Of a stretch of 64,000 nucleotides of DNA, positions 41,527 to 51,134 are shown piece after piece. Origin of the DNA: Celeribacter halophilus. Lineage in GTDB: Bacteria > Pseudomonadota > Alphaproteobacteria > Rhodobacterales > Rhodobacteraceae. How positions within the stretch are numbered: the stretch's first letter is position 1; every line of letters starts with the position of its first letter. The notes under the pieces were generated by a model. The model made no database searches. It saw nothing but the letters and a program-made list of their open reading frames with translations, and was not told the origin of the DNA. The translations under genes and the position numbers were made by a program. The DNA lies in assembly GCF_900114135.1 (NCBI RefSeq), contig NZ_FORY01000002.1:1-64000 (forward strand), read 5' to 3'.

Positions 41527-42795
41527 ATGGATTCAATTCTGGTGCGGGGCAATGGGCCTCTGAGTGGCGATATCGAGATTGCCGGAGCGAAAAATGCCTG
41601 TCTGGCCTTGATGCCGGCGACGTTGTTGTCTGATGAGCCGCTGACGCTCACCAACGCACCGCGCCTGTCGGATATCAAGACAATGACGGCGCTTCTGGCC
41701 TCATTAGGGGCGGAGGTGTCCTCTTTGCAGGAGGGCAAGGTGCAGGCCATGTCGTGTCACGGTGAGATCAATCCGGTGGCCGACTACGAAATTGTGCGCA
41801 AGATGCGGGCCTCGAACCTTGTGCTCGGGCCATTGCTGGCGCGTTTGGGACATGCGGTTGTGTCGCTGCCCGGCGGTTGTGCCATTGGTGCGCGTCCGAT
41901 GGATTTGCACACCACGGCGCTGGAGGCGCTTGGGGCGCAGATCGAGTTGAAAGACGGCTATCTGCACGCGAAGGTTGCGGGGGGGCGTCTGAAAGGCGCG
42001 GTTCACAAGATGCGCTTTCCCTCTGTTGGTGCGACGGAGAACTTCCTGATGGCAGCATCGCTGGCCAAGGGCACCTCGGTGCTGGAAAACGCCGCGCGCG
42101 AGCCGGAGATCGTCGATCTTGCCGATTGCCTCAATAAAATGGGCGCGCAGATCGAAGGGGCAGGGACCTCGCGGATCGAAATTCAGGGGGTGGACCGGCT
42201 GAACGGCGCGACCCATCCCGTTGTCACCGACCGGATCGAACTGGGCACATTCATGCTGGCCCCTGCGATTTGTGGTGGTGAAGTCACCTGTTTGGGCGGC
42301 AAGCTGTCCTTGGTGGAGAGTTTTGTGGCAAAGCTCGAACAGGCTGGTGTCTCGGTTGAAGAGAACGCACGCGGCCTCACCGTGTCACGCAAGAACGGGC
42401 GGGTGCAGGCGGTCGATGTGACCACCGAGCCGTTCCCCGGATTCCCGACCGATTTGCAGGCACAGATGATGGCTCTGCTCTGCACGGCGGAGGGCACATC
42501 CGTGCTGGAAGAAACGATTTTCGAAAACCGCTTCATGCACGCGCCGGAGCTCATCCGTATGGGCGCGAATATCGAAGTGCATGGCGGACATGCCACGGTG
42601 CATGGTGTTGAACAGCTCAAAGGTGCGCCGGTGATGGCCACTGATTTGCGCGCCTCCGTATCGCTTATCCTTGCGGGGCTGGCCGCCGAAGGGGAAACCG
42701 TGGTCTCGCGGGTCTATCACCTTGATCGCGGCTACGAGTTTATCGAGCGCAAACTATCCGGCATCGGGGCGCAGGTCGAAAGGATCAAAAGCTGA
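41527..42795 (+). CDS. murA: UDP-N-acetylglucosamine 1-carboxyvinyltransferase
   Basis: 422 aa. Catalyses the first committed step of peptidoglycan synthesis, transferring enolpyruvate from PEP to UDP-GlcNAc. Lys22 (IAGAKNACL) and the active-site Cys118 ([15 protein letters not shown]) are present, so the enzyme should be fosfomycin-sensitive. Other motifs include [13 protein letters not shown] and [14 protein letters not shown]. It overlaps the DUF2948 gene by one base (TGATG). Confidence 0.97.
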   Translation: MDSILVRGNGPLSGDIEIAGAKNACLALMPATLLSDEPLTLTNAPRLSDIKTMTALLASLGAEVSSLQEGKVQAMSCHGEINPVADYEIVRKMRASNLVLGPLLARLGHAVVSLPGGCAIGARPMDLHTTALEALGAQIELKDGYLHAKVAGGRLKGAVHKMRFPSVGATENFLMAASLAKGTSVLENAAREPEIVDLADCLNKMGAQIEGAGTSRIEIQGVDRLNGATHPVVTDRIELGTFMLAPAICGGEVTCLGGKLSLVESFVAKLEQAGVSVEENARGLTVSRKNGRVQAVDVTTEPFPGFPTDLQAQMMALLCTAEGTSVLEETIFENRFMHAPELIRMGANIEVHGGHATVHGVEQLKGAPVMATDLRASVSLILAGLAAEGETVVSRVYHLDRGYEFIERKLSGIGAQVERIKS

Positions 42796-43274
42796 TGGTC
42801 GAAGATGCAAAGTTCGAAGATGGCGGCGAACGTCCGCTGTTTCTCAAGGCGCTGGATGCAGATGACCTGACGGTGATCTCCGCGCTGGCGCAGGATGCGG
42901 TCGTGCCGATGGGGGAAATCTCTTATGACGCCAGCCGCCGCCGCTTCGCGCTTCTGGTCAACCGCTTCCGTTGGGAAGATGTCGAAGCCGCAGAAAAACG
43001 GGGCCGACCGGTTGAACGTGTGCAAGCGGTGCTGGTCTTTGAGGATGTGATGGCAGCGCGGTCTTCGGGCGTGCCTGCGGATGACAAGGAGATGATCCTG
43101 TCGATTCTCGCAGTCGCCTTTATTCCTGCCGAGGACGGTATGGGCACGGTAGAGATCACGCTGGCCGGAGATGGAGAGATCGCTCTTGATGTCGAGGCGC
43201 TGGACGTGACGCTCAAAGATGTGACACGGCCCTATGTGGCTCCGTCCAAACATATTCCAACGCACGACGACTGA
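42795..43274 (+). CDS. DUF2948-family protein
   Basis: 159 aa: PLFLKALDADDLTVISALAQ, PMGEISYDASRRRFALLVNR and LRAVLVF-type strands. This family sits between murA and hisD in alphaproteobacteria. Function unknown. Soluble alpha/beta protein, translationally coupled to murA. Confidence 0.88.
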   Translation: MVEDAKFEDGGERPLFLKALDADDLTVISALAQDAVVPMGEISYDASRRRFALLVNRFRWEDVEAAEKRGRPVERVQAVLVFEDVMAARSSGVPADDKEMILSILAVAFIPAEDGMGTVEITLAGDGEIALDVEALDVTLKDVTRPYVAPSKHIPTHDD

Positions 43275-43335
43275 GGCCTGAGCGCTTGTCCGGTGCCCTT
43301 GGGCGCTGTATGGCGAAAGGATCAAGGAGACCGAT

Positions 43336-44661
43336 ATGCCCCATTTCCTGTCCACAACGGATACCGATTTCGAGACCCGCTTTGCTGCGCTTTTGACCAT
43401 GAAGCGTGAGGATAGTCCGGATGTGGACGAGGCCGTGGCGGGGATCATCGCGGATGTGCGCCGTCGTGGCGATGCGGCTGTGCTGGAACTGACCGCGAAA
43501 TTCGACCGGCTGGAGCTGACTGCGCAGGGCTTGCGGTTTTCTGAAGGTGAGATCGAATCCCTGTGTGCGCAAGTGTCTGCGGCGGATCGCGAGGCGCTGG
43601 AACTCGCCGCCCAACGCATCCGCGCCTATCATGTGCGTCAGATGCCCGACAACCAGATGTGGACCGATCCCGACGGGGCCACGCTGGGCTGGCGCTGGAC
43701 GGCTGTGTCTGCGGCGGGGCTTTATGTGCCGGGCGGGCTGGCCTCTTACCCGTCGTCTGTCCTGATGAATGCCATTCCGGCCAAGGTCGCGGGCGTCGAG
43801 CGTCTGGCGATCTGTGTGCCGACACCGGACGGGGTGGCCAATCCTCTGGTGCTCATGGCGGCGCGTATTGCGGGCGTGGACGAGATTTACCGCATCGGCG
43901 GCGCGCAGGCGATTGCCGCGCTGGCCTACGGGACAGAGACGGTCGCGCCCGTGGACAAGATCACCGGACCGGGTAATGCCTTTGTCGCCGCTGCCAAGCG
44001 TCGCGTCTTCGGCAAGGTGGGGATCGATATGATCGCGGGCCCGTCGGAAATTCTGGTGATTGCCGACAAGCACAATGATCCGGACTGGATTGCTGTGGAC
44101 CTGATGTCTCAGGCCGAACATGACGAGAGCGCCCAATCGATTCTCATCACCGATGACGCGGAGTTCGGTGCTGCCGTGGTGAAGGCCGTCGAGAAACGGC
44201 TGGAGACGCTGGAGCGCCGTGCGATTGCGGGCAAAAGCTGGGCAGATTTCGGCGTTGTTATCACCGTGCGCGATCTGGACGAGGCGGCGATGCTGTCGGA
44301 CCGGTTCGCGCCGGAACACCTTGAACTTTGTGTCGAGGATCCGGATGCGATTTCCGCGAAAATCCATCACGCGGGGGCAATTTTCCTCGGAGCATGGACG
44401 CCGGAGGCCATCGGGGACTATGTCGGCGGCCCGAACCACGTTCTGCCCACGGCGCGCTCGGCACGGTTTTCGTCGGGTCTGTCCGTTTTGGACTTTCTCA
44501 AGCGCACAACACTTGCCAAGATGTCTCCGGAGGCGCTCAAGGCTATTGGTCCGGCGGCGGAGCGTCTGGCGACCTCGGAAAGCCTCGAAGCGCACGGGCT
44601 GTCCGTGCGGGCGCGGCTGGATCGTTTGAACGCAGGTGCGGATGGGGCGTGTGATGAGTAA
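43336..44661 (+). CDS. hisD: Histidinol dehydrogenase
   Basis: 441 aa. Catalyses the last two steps of histidine synthesis, L-histidinol to L-histidine, with NAD and Zn. Key regions are VPGGLASYPSSVLMNAIPA, the NAD-site KITGPGNAFVAAAKR, the Zn-ligand region MSQAEHDESAQS and GPNHVLPT. The gene starts after AAGGATCAAGGAGACCGAT. Its end overlaps the UPF0262 start. Confidence 0.97.
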   Translation: MPHFLSTTDTDFETRFAALLTMKREDSPDVDEAVAGIIADVRRRGDAAVLELTAKFDRLELTAQGLRFSEGEIESLCAQVSAADREALELAAQRIRAYHVRQMPDNQMWTDPDGATLGWRWTAVSAAGLYVPGGLASYPSSVLMNAIPAKVAGVERLAICVPTPDGVANPLVLMAARIAGVDEIYRIGGAQAIAALAYGTETVAPVDKITGPGNAFVAAAKRRVFGKVGIDMIAGPSEILVIADKHNDPDWIAVDLMSQAEHDESAQSILITDDAEFGAAVVKAVEKRLETLERRAIAGKSWADFGVVITVRDLDEAAMLSDRFAPEHLELCVEDPDAISAKIHHAGAIFLGAWTPEAIGDYVGGPNHVLPTARSARFSSGLSVLDFLKRTTLAKMSPEALKAIGPAAERLATSESLEAHGLSVRARLDRLNAGADGACDE

Positions 44662-45130
44662 ACTGATCTCTGTCGAGATTGACGACACGGGGCTGGCCCC
44701 GCCGACCCCCGAGATCGAACAGGAGCGCAAAGTCGCGATTTTCGATCTTCTGGAAGACAATTCCTTTTCCTTGCCTGCACGCGAGGATCGTACGGTGCCG
44801 GAGGGACCGTTCAAGCTGGGTCTGGCGATCCGCGAACGGCGGCTGGTGTTTGACCTGACCTCCGAGACGGGAGAGAAAGCGGCGGAATTCCACCTTTCTC
44901 TCGGACCGTTCCGGCAGGTCGTGAAAGACTATTTCCAGATTTGTGAAAGCTATTTCGATGCGGTCAAGAAAATGCCGCCCAGCCAGATCGAAGCCATCGA
45001 TATGGCGCGGCGCGGTATTCACAACGAAGGTGCGCGGGTCTTGCAGGAACGTCTTGAAGGCAAGGCGGATGTGGATATCGACACGGCGCGGCGTCTGTTT
45101 ACCCTGATATGCGTGTTGCACTGGAGGTAA
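44657..45130 (+). CDS. UPF0262-family protein
   Basis: 157 aa starting MSKLISVEIDDTGLAPPTPE, with FKLGLAIRERRLVFDL and IEAIDMARRGIHNEGARVL. Alphaproteobacterial UPF0262 proteins occupy this slot after hisD. Overlaps hisD by 5 nt and precedes the phosphatase by 4 bp. Function unknown. Confidence 0.9.
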   Translation, partial: SKLISVEIDDTGLAPPTPEIEQERKVAIFDLLEDNSFSLPAREDRTVPEGPFKLGLAIRERRLVFDLTSETGEKAAEFHLSLGPFRQVVKDYFQICESYFDAVKKMPPSQIEAIDMARRGIHNEGARVLQERLEGKADVDIDTARRLFTLICVLHWR

Positions 45131-45134
45131 ATGC

Positions 45135-45593
45135 GTGGCGGCAGATCTCCCTCATTCGGTTCTGTTCTGCTGCGACCATAACGCGGTGCGCTCGCCCATG
45201 GCCGAAGGGTTGATGAAAAAGTTCTACGGCTGCGAGGTCTATGTGCAATCTGCAGGCGTGCGCTCCGATCTCGATGTGGACGGGTTTGCCGTTGCGGTTT
45301 GTGACGAGATGGGGGTCGAGTTGCATCGCCATCGCGCCCGTTCCTTTGAAGACCTCAAGGACTGGGGTGATGATATTTCCTCCTATGACCTGATCGTTGC
45401 GCTCTCGCCGGCTTCGCAACGTCAGGCGCTCGAACTCACCCGTTATTACCACCTTGATGTGGAATACTGGCCGATCATGGACCCGACAGGGATCGGGGAG
45501 AGCCGCGAGGCCAAGCTCGACGCCTATCGTCAGGCGCGCGACCAGATTATCACGCGGATGCAGGCCCGTTTCGGACCGCCGCGTGAGGATTGA
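45135..45593 (+). CDS. Low-molecular-weight protein tyrosine phosphatase family
   Basis: 152 aa with a GTG start supported by GGAGGTAAATGC. The P-loop CX5R is C13-DHNAV-R19 followed by SPMAEGLM, with the acid loop IMDPTGIGES near 120. Dephosphorylates phosphotyrosine or acts like ArsC reductases; here it belongs to the conserved hisD block, so a housekeeping role is likely. Confidence 0.88.
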   Translation: MAADLPHSVLFCCDHNAVRSPMAEGLMKKFYGCEVYVQSAGVRSDLDVDGFAVAVCDEMGVELHRHRARSFEDLKDWGDDISSYDLIVALSPASQRQALELTRYYHLDVEYWPIMDPTGIGESREAKLDAYRQARDQIITRMQARFGPPRED

Positions 45594-45624
45594 TGTATGA
45601 AGACTGACCTATGAAGGCGGACTT

Positions 45625-46212
45625 ATGGCGTTGACCTTTCGCACGCTGCGCGGCGCCGAGATCGAAGCGGCGCTCGACGATCTGGCCCGTTTGCGCATTT
45701 CGGTGTTTCGGGACTGGCCCTATCTCTATGACGGCTCGCTGGACTATGAGCGCGATTATATGGCCAGCTATATCGGCAATGCGCGTGCGGTGCTGATTGC
45801 TGCATTCGAGGGCGCAACGCTTGTCGGTGCAGCCACGGGATCGCCCTTGGCCGATCACGCGGAAGACTTCGCCGCAGCTTTCTCCGGCAGCGACCTGCCG
45901 CTGGAGCGCGTGTTCTATTGTGCGGAATCCGTGCTCCTGCCGGAATATCGCGGCCAAGGCGCGGGACATGCGTTTTTTGACGGGCGCGAAGCCCATGCCC
46001 GCGCTCTGGGGGTGGGCTATTCGGCCTTTTGCTCCGTGATCCGTCCTGAAAATCACCCCTTGCGTCCCGAAGCCGCACGCAGTCATGATGTATTCTGGCG
46101 CAAACGCGGATACCGGCCCCTTGAGGGCGTTGTGGCGCGGTTTGCGTGGAAAGACGTGGATGAGGCGGAAATCTCTGACAAGTCCTTACAATTCTGGGGA
46201 AAACCACTGTGA
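45625..46212 (+). CDS. GNAT-family acetyltransferase
   Basis: 195 aa. The acetyl-CoA-binding motif A is CAESVLLPEYRGQGAGHAFFD (Arg/Gln-x-x-Gly-x-Gly/Ala). The N-terminus LTFRTLRGAEIEAALDDLAR is typical of GNAT proteins. Overlaps the hydrolase gene by ATGA. Substrate unknown. Confidence 0.87.
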   Translation: MALTFRTLRGAEIEAALDDLARLRISVFRDWPYLYDGSLDYERDYMASYIGNARAVLIAAFEGATLVGAATGSPLADHAEDFAAAFSGSDLPLERVFYCAESVLLPEYRGQGAGHAFFDGREAHARALGVGYSAFCSVIRPENHPLRPEAARSHDVFWRKRGYRPLEGVVARFAWKDVDEAEISDKSLQFWGKPL

Positions 46213-47078
46213 AACTGATTGCTTTTTCGTGGCAGCCTGATTGGGCGCAAACACCAGACCACTGGTTGGATCGCTATCGCGCGGCACTGTCTGTCGCGGA
46301 AGCGGATCGGGAGTCTCTGGTGGTCTTCCCCGAATATGCCGCTTTGGAGGCGGCTTTATACGGTGATGTGAATTTGGATGCGCGCGGCTGGATGACACGC
46401 GGTGCGGATCATTTCGAGAGCTATTGCGACGGCATCCGCACGCTGGTGGCAGAAACCGGTGCGACGATTCTGGGCGGGTCCGGTTTTGCCCGCGTGGGCG
46501 ACAGCATCATCAACCGCGCCCTCTTTTGTGCGCCCGAGGGCGAGGGCTATATCAACAAGCGCACGCCCACGCTCTATGAACGCGACATTGACCTGTCGGC
46601 AGGGGAGGCTTCGCCGCTCTTCGAGACACGGTTCGGGAAGGTCGCGGGGCTGATCTGTTACGACAGCGAGTTTCCCCGCCTGTCGCGCCATTATGCCGAA
46701 GCGGGGGCGGACATCCTTCTGGTGCCGTCCTGCACGGATACCGAACACGGCGCGATGCGGGTGGAGATCGCCTGTCGCGCCCGTGCGCTTGAGGGGCAGA
46801 TGATCGTCGCTATGGCCCCGCTTGTCGGCGAAGTCCCCGACTGCGAGGTGATCGACGTGAATTTCGGTCAGGCCGCGATTTTCGGCCCGCCGGACGGGGC
46901 CTTCCCCGCCACGGGCATTCTGGCCACCGGCACCAAACATTTCCAGAGCACCGCCACGCTCGAAACACTGGGCGAGTCGGTCGCCGAAGCCCGAAAAGGG
47001 GGGGCTGTGAGCGTAAAAACCCACTGGCCGGAGAGCGAAACGCCCCAGAAAGCGGTCAAAACGCTGAATTTGCGCTAA
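46209..47078 (+). CDS. Carbon-nitrogen hydrolase (nitrilase superfamily)
   Basis: 289 aa. The Glu-Lys-Cys triad is visible as VVFPEYAALE, INKRTPTLYERDID and GLICYDSEFPRLSR. Hydrolyses an amide or nitrile C-N bond. Coupled to the GNAT gene by ATGA overlap, suggesting a shared pathway. Ends 81 bp before infA. Confidence 0.88.
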   Translation: MKLIAFSWQPDWAQTPDHWLDRYRAALSVAEADRESLVVFPEYAALEAALYGDVNLDARGWMTRGADHFESYCDGIRTLVAETGATILGGSGFARVGDSIINRALFCAPEGEGYINKRTPTLYERDIDLSAGEASPLFETRFGKVAGLICYDSEFPRLSRHYAEAGADILLVPSCTDTEHGAMRVEIACRARALEGQMIVAMAPLVGEVPDCEVIDVNFGQAAIFGPPDGAFPATGILATGTKHFQSTATLETLGESVAEARKGGAVSVKTHWPESETPQKAVKTLNLR

Positions 47079-47159
47079 ATGATCCTTGAATCTGCACCGT
47101 GAAAAGCGCATTTACTAGCGCGCCTGCATACTGGTGGGTGAAACAATTACGGAGTGACC

Positions 47160-47378
47160 ATGGCCAAGGAAGAAATGCTCGAATTTCCCGGTGTCGTTAA
47201 GGAACTCCTGCCGAACGCGACATTCCTGGTCGAGCTGGAAAACGGCCATACGATCATCGCGCATACGGCAGGTAAAATGCGGAAAAACCGCATTCGCGTT
47301 CTCGCTGGCGACAAAGTGCAAGTCGAAATGACCCCCTACGATCTGACCAAGGGTCGGATCAACTACCGCTTCCGCTGA
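47160..47378 (+). CDS. infA: Translation initiation factor IF-1
   Basis: 72 aa, [20 protein letters not shown], with the OB-fold features [20 protein letters not shown] and [18 protein letters not shown]. Start at 47160 rather than the upstream GTG because the family begins MAKEE. Confidence 0.97.
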   Translation: MAKEEMLEFPGVVKELLPNATFLVELENGHTIIAHTAGKMRKNRIRVLAGDKVQVEMTPYDLTKGRINYRFR

Positions 47379-47395
47379 GCGGTATTGGCTTCCAC

Positions 47396-47974
47396 ATGAA
47401 GCTTATTCTCGGTTCAGGCAGCCCGCGCCGGAAGGAACTTCTGGCGCAGCTTGGCCTTACCCCCGACGACATTCGTTCTCCCGACATCGACGAAGACCCG
47501 CGCAAAGGCGAGTTGCCACGTCCTTACTGTGCCCGTATGGCGCGCGAAAAGGCGATGGCCGTGCCGCGTGCTGCGGGGGAGGTCGTGCTCTGCGCCGACA
47601 CCACGGTGGCTTTGGGGCGGCGCATCATGGGCAAACCCGTCGATGCAAAGGAATGTGCCGAATTTCTTTTGGCCATGTCGGGGCGACGTCATAAAGTGAT
47701 CACGGCGGTGGCCGTGGCACATGGAGACCGTATCTGGGAGGCCGATGTCGTCACCACGGTGAAGATGAAGCGGCTCTCGGATATCGAACTGAACAGCTAT
47801 CTTGCCTCTGACGATTGGCGCGGCAAAGCAGGCGGCTACGGCATTCAGGGGCCCGCAGGGGCCTTTATCCCGTGGATACAAGGCAGTTATTCTGCCGTCA
47901 TGGGACTTCCCGTGGCTGAGACCGCCAATCTTTTGATGGCCGCAGGCTATCCGGTTTATGGAGATCACACATGA
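47396..47974 (+). CDS. maf: Maf-family nucleotide pyrophosphatase
   Basis: 192 aa. [45 protein letters not shown] and the late [16 protein letters not shown] are Maf motifs. Removes non-canonical nucleotides (e.g. m5UTP or pseudo-UTP). Overlaps the RNase gene by ATGA. Confidence 0.95.
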   Translation: MKLILGSGSPRRKELLAQLGLTPDDIRSPDIDEDPRKGELPRPYCARMAREKAMAVPRAAGEVVLCADTTVALGRRIMGKPVDAKECAEFLLAMSGRRHKVITAVAVAHGDRIWEADVVTTVKMKRLSDIELNSYLASDDWRGKAGGYGIQGPAGAFIPWIQGSYSAVMGLPVAETANLLMAAGYPVYGDHT

Positions 47975-49011
47975 AGGGCACAGTGATTGCACTGGGCGAA
48001 GTTCAAGGCAAACGGGCCGCGGCAATGATCCGCGACGGTGTGCTGGATGATTTCCTTGTTGATGCGGGGGAGGGGGCACCTCCTGCGCCGGGCGCGATAT
48101 TCCGTGCCAAAGGCGGGCGCAGCCTCAAAGGCATGGGGGGCGCGTTGTTGGATTTGCCCGGTGGCGCGAAAGCCTATCTGCGCGGCAACAAGGGGCTCAA
48201 GCCCGGCGCGCCGATGCTGGTGCAGGTCACGCACATTGCCGAAGAAGGCAAAGCGGTTCCCGTCACCACCCGCGTGCTGTTCAAATCCAAATATGCCATC
48301 GTCACACCGGATGCGCCAGGGTTGAATATCTCCCGCCAGATCACCGAAGACGAGGAGCTTATCCGTTTGCACGATCTGGCAGAGCAGGGGATGGAGGCCG
48401 CCGACGAGACGCTCGGCCTGATTCTGCGCTCCTCCTGTGAAGGTGCCACGGATGACGTGATCGCCGAAGACATCGCCGCCATGCGCGGCCTGTGCGAGGC
48501 TGTTCTGGCCGACCTGTCAGGTGAGCCGGAGCTTCTGGTTGACGGGGCGGATGCATGGGAAGTGGCATGGCGCGACTGGCCCAAGGCCGATATGTTCGAC
48601 GACAGCGATGCGGCCTTTGACAATCATGGCGTCCATGAGCTGATTGATGCCGCCCTTGATCCCTATGTGCCGCTCAAAGGTGCGGGGTCCATGTATATCG
48701 AACCGACCCGTGCGCTGGTTGCGGTCGATGTGAACACCGGCGGGGATTTCTCCACCGCGTCTGGCCTGAAAGCCAATATCGCGCTCGCCCGAGACCTGCC
48801 GCGTCAGTTGCGTGTGCGCGGGCTGGCTGGCCAGATCACACTTGATCTCGCGCCGATGGCCAAGAAGGACCGCCGCCAGTTCGAACATAGCCTCAAGGCC
48901 GCGTTCAAACCCGAAGGCCACGATACGATTCTGGCCGGCTGGACGCCGCTCGGGCATTTTGAAATCCAGAAGAAACGGGAACGGGTGCCGATTGCGGAGG
49001 TTCTGCGATGA
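47971..49011 (+). CDS. Ribonuclease E/G family protein, short form
   Basis: 346 aa. The catalytic core with [18 protein letters not shown] (metal-binding Asp) and [18 protein letters not shown] is clear. The N-terminal S1-like region is reduced, and the C-terminal Zn-link and scaffold of RNase E are absent. It fits the short Rng-like protein found next to maf and yacG in this family; likely an RNA-processing enzyme. Confidence 0.9.
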   Translation: MKGTVIALGEVQGKRAAAMIRDGVLDDFLVDAGEGAPPAPGAIFRAKGGRSLKGMGGALLDLPGGAKAYLRGNKGLKPGAPMLVQVTHIAEEGKAVPVTTRVLFKSKYAIVTPDAPGLNISRQITEDEELIRLHDLAEQGMEAADETLGLILRSSCEGATDDVIAEDIAAMRGLCEAVLADLSGEPELLVDGADAWEVAWRDWPKADMFDDSDAAFDNHGVHELIDAALDPYVPLKGAGSMYIEPTRALVAVDVNTGGDFSTASGLKANIALARDLPRQLRVRGLAGQITLDLAPMAKKDRRQFEHSLKAAFKPEGHDTILAGWTPLGHFEIQKKRERVPIAEVLR

Positions 49012-49214
49012 GTTGTCCGATCTGTGGCGGGGAAACGGTTCAGAAATACCGCCCGTTTTGTTCGAAACGCTGCGCGGATGTGGATCTGGGACGCTGGATG
49101 AACGGTGCATATGCCGTTCCCAGCGGTCGTGAGGAGGATCCGGAAGAGATCGCAAACGCGATCGAAGAGGCTTTGCGCGACGAGTTTGAAGCGACAGGAA
49201 AAAAACCTCACTAA
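49008..49214 (+). CDS. yacG: DNA gyrase inhibitor YacG
   Basis: 68 aa, zinc protein with Cys3, Cys6, Cys18 and Cys22 (SCPICGG, FCSKRCADVDLGRW) followed by an acidic tail. Binds GyrB and inhibits gyrase. Overlaps the RNase gene by ATGA. Confidence 0.95.
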   Translation: MSCPICGGETVQKYRPFCSKRCADVDLGRWMNGAYAVPSGREEDPEEIANAIEEALRDEFEATGKKPH

Positions 49215-49305
49215 AGCGTTCATTTTCCTCTGGACACGCCCGCGCCCCCCGACTAGAAACCCGCTACCCGAACGATACGTCGTTCAGCGAGAAATCGCTC
49301 CCGGT

Positions 49306-49380
49306 GCCCGGGTAGCTCAGGGGTAGAGCAGTGGATTGAAAATCCTCGTGTCGGTGGTTCGATTCCGCCCCCGGGCACCA
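49306..49380 (+). tRNA. tRNA-Phe (GAA)
   Basis: 75 nt with acceptor GCCCGGG / CCCGGGC, encoded CCA, anticodon loop TTGAAAA with GAA, D arm AGCTCAGGGGTAGAGC and T loop TTCGATT. Follows yacG, as in relatives. Confidence 0.96.
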
Positions 49381-49583
49381 TTTAACAAAACAATCAGAAA
49401 TAGCTGTTTTGCGTGTTGCCCTTTGCCATTCCTATTCCCATCGTCTCGGGGCGCTATAGAGGATCGCTAAGGTGCAGGGGACAACGTCTTTCCCGGAACG
49501 TTTTAAAATAATTTCTCTTTATAAATCAGTTTGTAAAAACCATATTGCCCCTCGGATATTTTACATCAGTGAGGAGGTTTGAA

Positions 49584-50390
49584 TTGAAACATCTTGCAGG
49601 GCTTATTCTGGTTTTTTGCATCTTTTCGACAGCGGCGCAGGCCGATGATGACAAGTCATTTGATGTCTATCACGGTGCGTATTTCGAAGATCCCGCGTCC
49701 AATCCGGAAGATCCGACCTTCGGCAGTATCAGCTTCGTGCTTCCTTCGGACGGTGGCGCGTTTTCCGGAGAGATGAGCTTTTCCTTTGTTGGCTGCCAGA
49801 CGCGGAATATCGGCCATATTGACGGTATGAAGACCGAAGGCAATCTGACGGGGCGCTGGTCCGGCACTGTCGACCAGACCGAACAAAGCGGTGCGTTTGC
49901 CGGTGAGGTGCAGTCAGATGGCGTCATCGCGGGCGACTACACGGTTGACGGAGGCAAACAATTCAACCGCGTTGATGGCTGTATCCAGTATTACATCGCG
50001 CCCGAAGGCACGTTTTATCTGAAGTCTGCGCCGGATGTGGAAAATGGCACGCCGGTGAGCTTTGAGAACGATCTGGTTGACGTGTCCTGCGCTGCGCAGA
50101 TTTCGGTTTCGCCGAAAACGCCGGCTGCGGCCTATTTGGTGGCTGTGCAAATCATTGTGCTCGGGCCGGATGGTCCGACCGTGATTACGCCCAGGCAGAA
50201 CCTGACCTATGCGCAGACGACGCGGTTCTCTGCCAAGGACCTGTTTGATCTCATCAAGGAGGCGGGGCTGGAGGACAGTGCGGAAACCTTCGTCACGGTG
50301 ACGGCGGTCAATGCCCGTAATTTTGCGCGTGAAGAGCCGATTATCCTGCCGACACGGTGTCTTCCGGACATCGCGGCGGTCTTGCCGTAA
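49584..50390 (+). CDS. Exported protein of unknown function (TTG start)
   Basis: 268 aa with a TTG start after GGAGGTTTGAA; no ATG fits. The signal peptide LKHLAGLILVFCIFSTAAQA is followed by mature DDDKSFDVYHGAYFEDPASN. A beta-rich middle (GRWSGTVDQTEQSGAFAGEV) repeats Gly-x-x-x-Gly turns. Periplasmic or secreted; no family recognised. Confidence 0.8.
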   Translation: MKHLAGLILVFCIFSTAAQADDDKSFDVYHGAYFEDPASNPEDPTFGSISFVLPSDGGAFSGEMSFSFVGCQTRNIGHIDGMKTEGNLTGRWSGTVDQTEQSGAFAGEVQSDGVIAGDYTVDGGKQFNRVDGCIQYYIAPEGTFYLKSAPDVENGTPVSFENDLVDVSCAAQISVSPKTPAAAYLVAVQIIVLGPDGPTVITPRQNLTYAQTTRFSAKDLFDLIKEAGLEDSAETFVTVTAVNARNFAREEPIILPTRCLPDIAAVLP

Positions 50391-50396
50391 GACGAG

Positions 50397-50423
50397 CCGG
50401 TGGCGCGGGTTCTGCGCCACCGG
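50397..50423. terminator. Hairpin after the exported-protein gene
   Basis: Perfect 10-bp stem CCGGTGGCGC / GCGCCACCGG with a 7-nt loop. No clear T tract on the plus strand. Located between convergent genes, so it may block both. Confidence 0.6.
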
Positions 50424-50481
50424 TATTATCGTGCTGCCGAGCCTCGGGGCAGAGCCCCGATGGCGTCACTCAAACAGGGCG

Positions 50482-51045
50482 TCACTCAAACGGTGTGACG
50501 GATTTGAATGCCTCGATCAGGATGGGTTTGAGCTCGTCTGCCTTGCCATCGGCGGTATGCAGGGAAAACAACTGCATATACCCGTCCGGCGTTGAGGCGG
50601 CGATCAGGACGGCCTCGGGGATGCCCATATCGATATATGCGGGCAAATCCAGTTTGGTCGTGACAACCCAAGCCATGCGACCGCCAATATCCTCATAGCT
50701 GCGCGCGGAAATATCCGCGCATTTATAGTTCTCGCAAAGACCTTCCAAGAAACCTTCAGTGGTCTTTTTCTTGACCTCATCGCCAAGCATCACCATCGGG
50801 TTCTTTTTCAGATAGGTCATGCCTGATACCACTGTGAGTGGTTCATGCCCTTCGGGAGAACGCGCGACGAGGGTGGATTGCGGCCCGGTCAGATCAACAT
50901 CGGCGTCCCACGCGATGTTTCCACCAAGCTGCATGGTGTATTTGGCATTCTCGTCTTTCAATTCGACCGTGTCCTCGGAAAAGGCTGCGGCAGAGGACAA
51001 GGCCAAGACGAGGCAGGATGTGGCGATCTGTGTTTTAAGATTCAT
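50482..51045 (-). CDS. Periplasmic protein of unknown function
   Basis: 187 aa with a signal peptide MNLKTQIATSCLVLALSSAAAF and mature EDTVELKDENAKYTMQLGGN. Contains a possible disulfide pair (CENYKC). C-terminus ELKPILIEAFKSVTPFE resembles small periplasmic DUF1795/PsbP-like proteins. Function unknown. Confidence 0.75.
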   Translation of the reverse strand: MNLKTQIATSCLVLALSSAAAFSEDTVELKDENAKYTMQLGGNIAWDADVDLTGPQSTLVARSPEGHEPLTVVSGMTYLKKNPMVMLGDEVKKKTTEGFLEGLCENYKCADISARSYEDIGGRMAWVVTTKLDLPAYIDMGIPEAVLIAASTPDGYMQLFSLHTADGKADELKPILIEAFKSVTPFE

Positions 51046-51134
51046 GAAACATTTCCCGTTTACAAGGTGAAGTGACCGTCAAAATAGCCTGAATGGCGTG
51101 GCGGGTTCCACCCGAAACTTGGGTCACGGCGACG

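Noticed and set aside
43213-44814. 533-codon open frame on the minus strand
   Set aside because: Antisense to hisD and neighbouring genes. GC-rich coding DNA leaves long antisense frames, and the translation is Arg/His-rich without any family.
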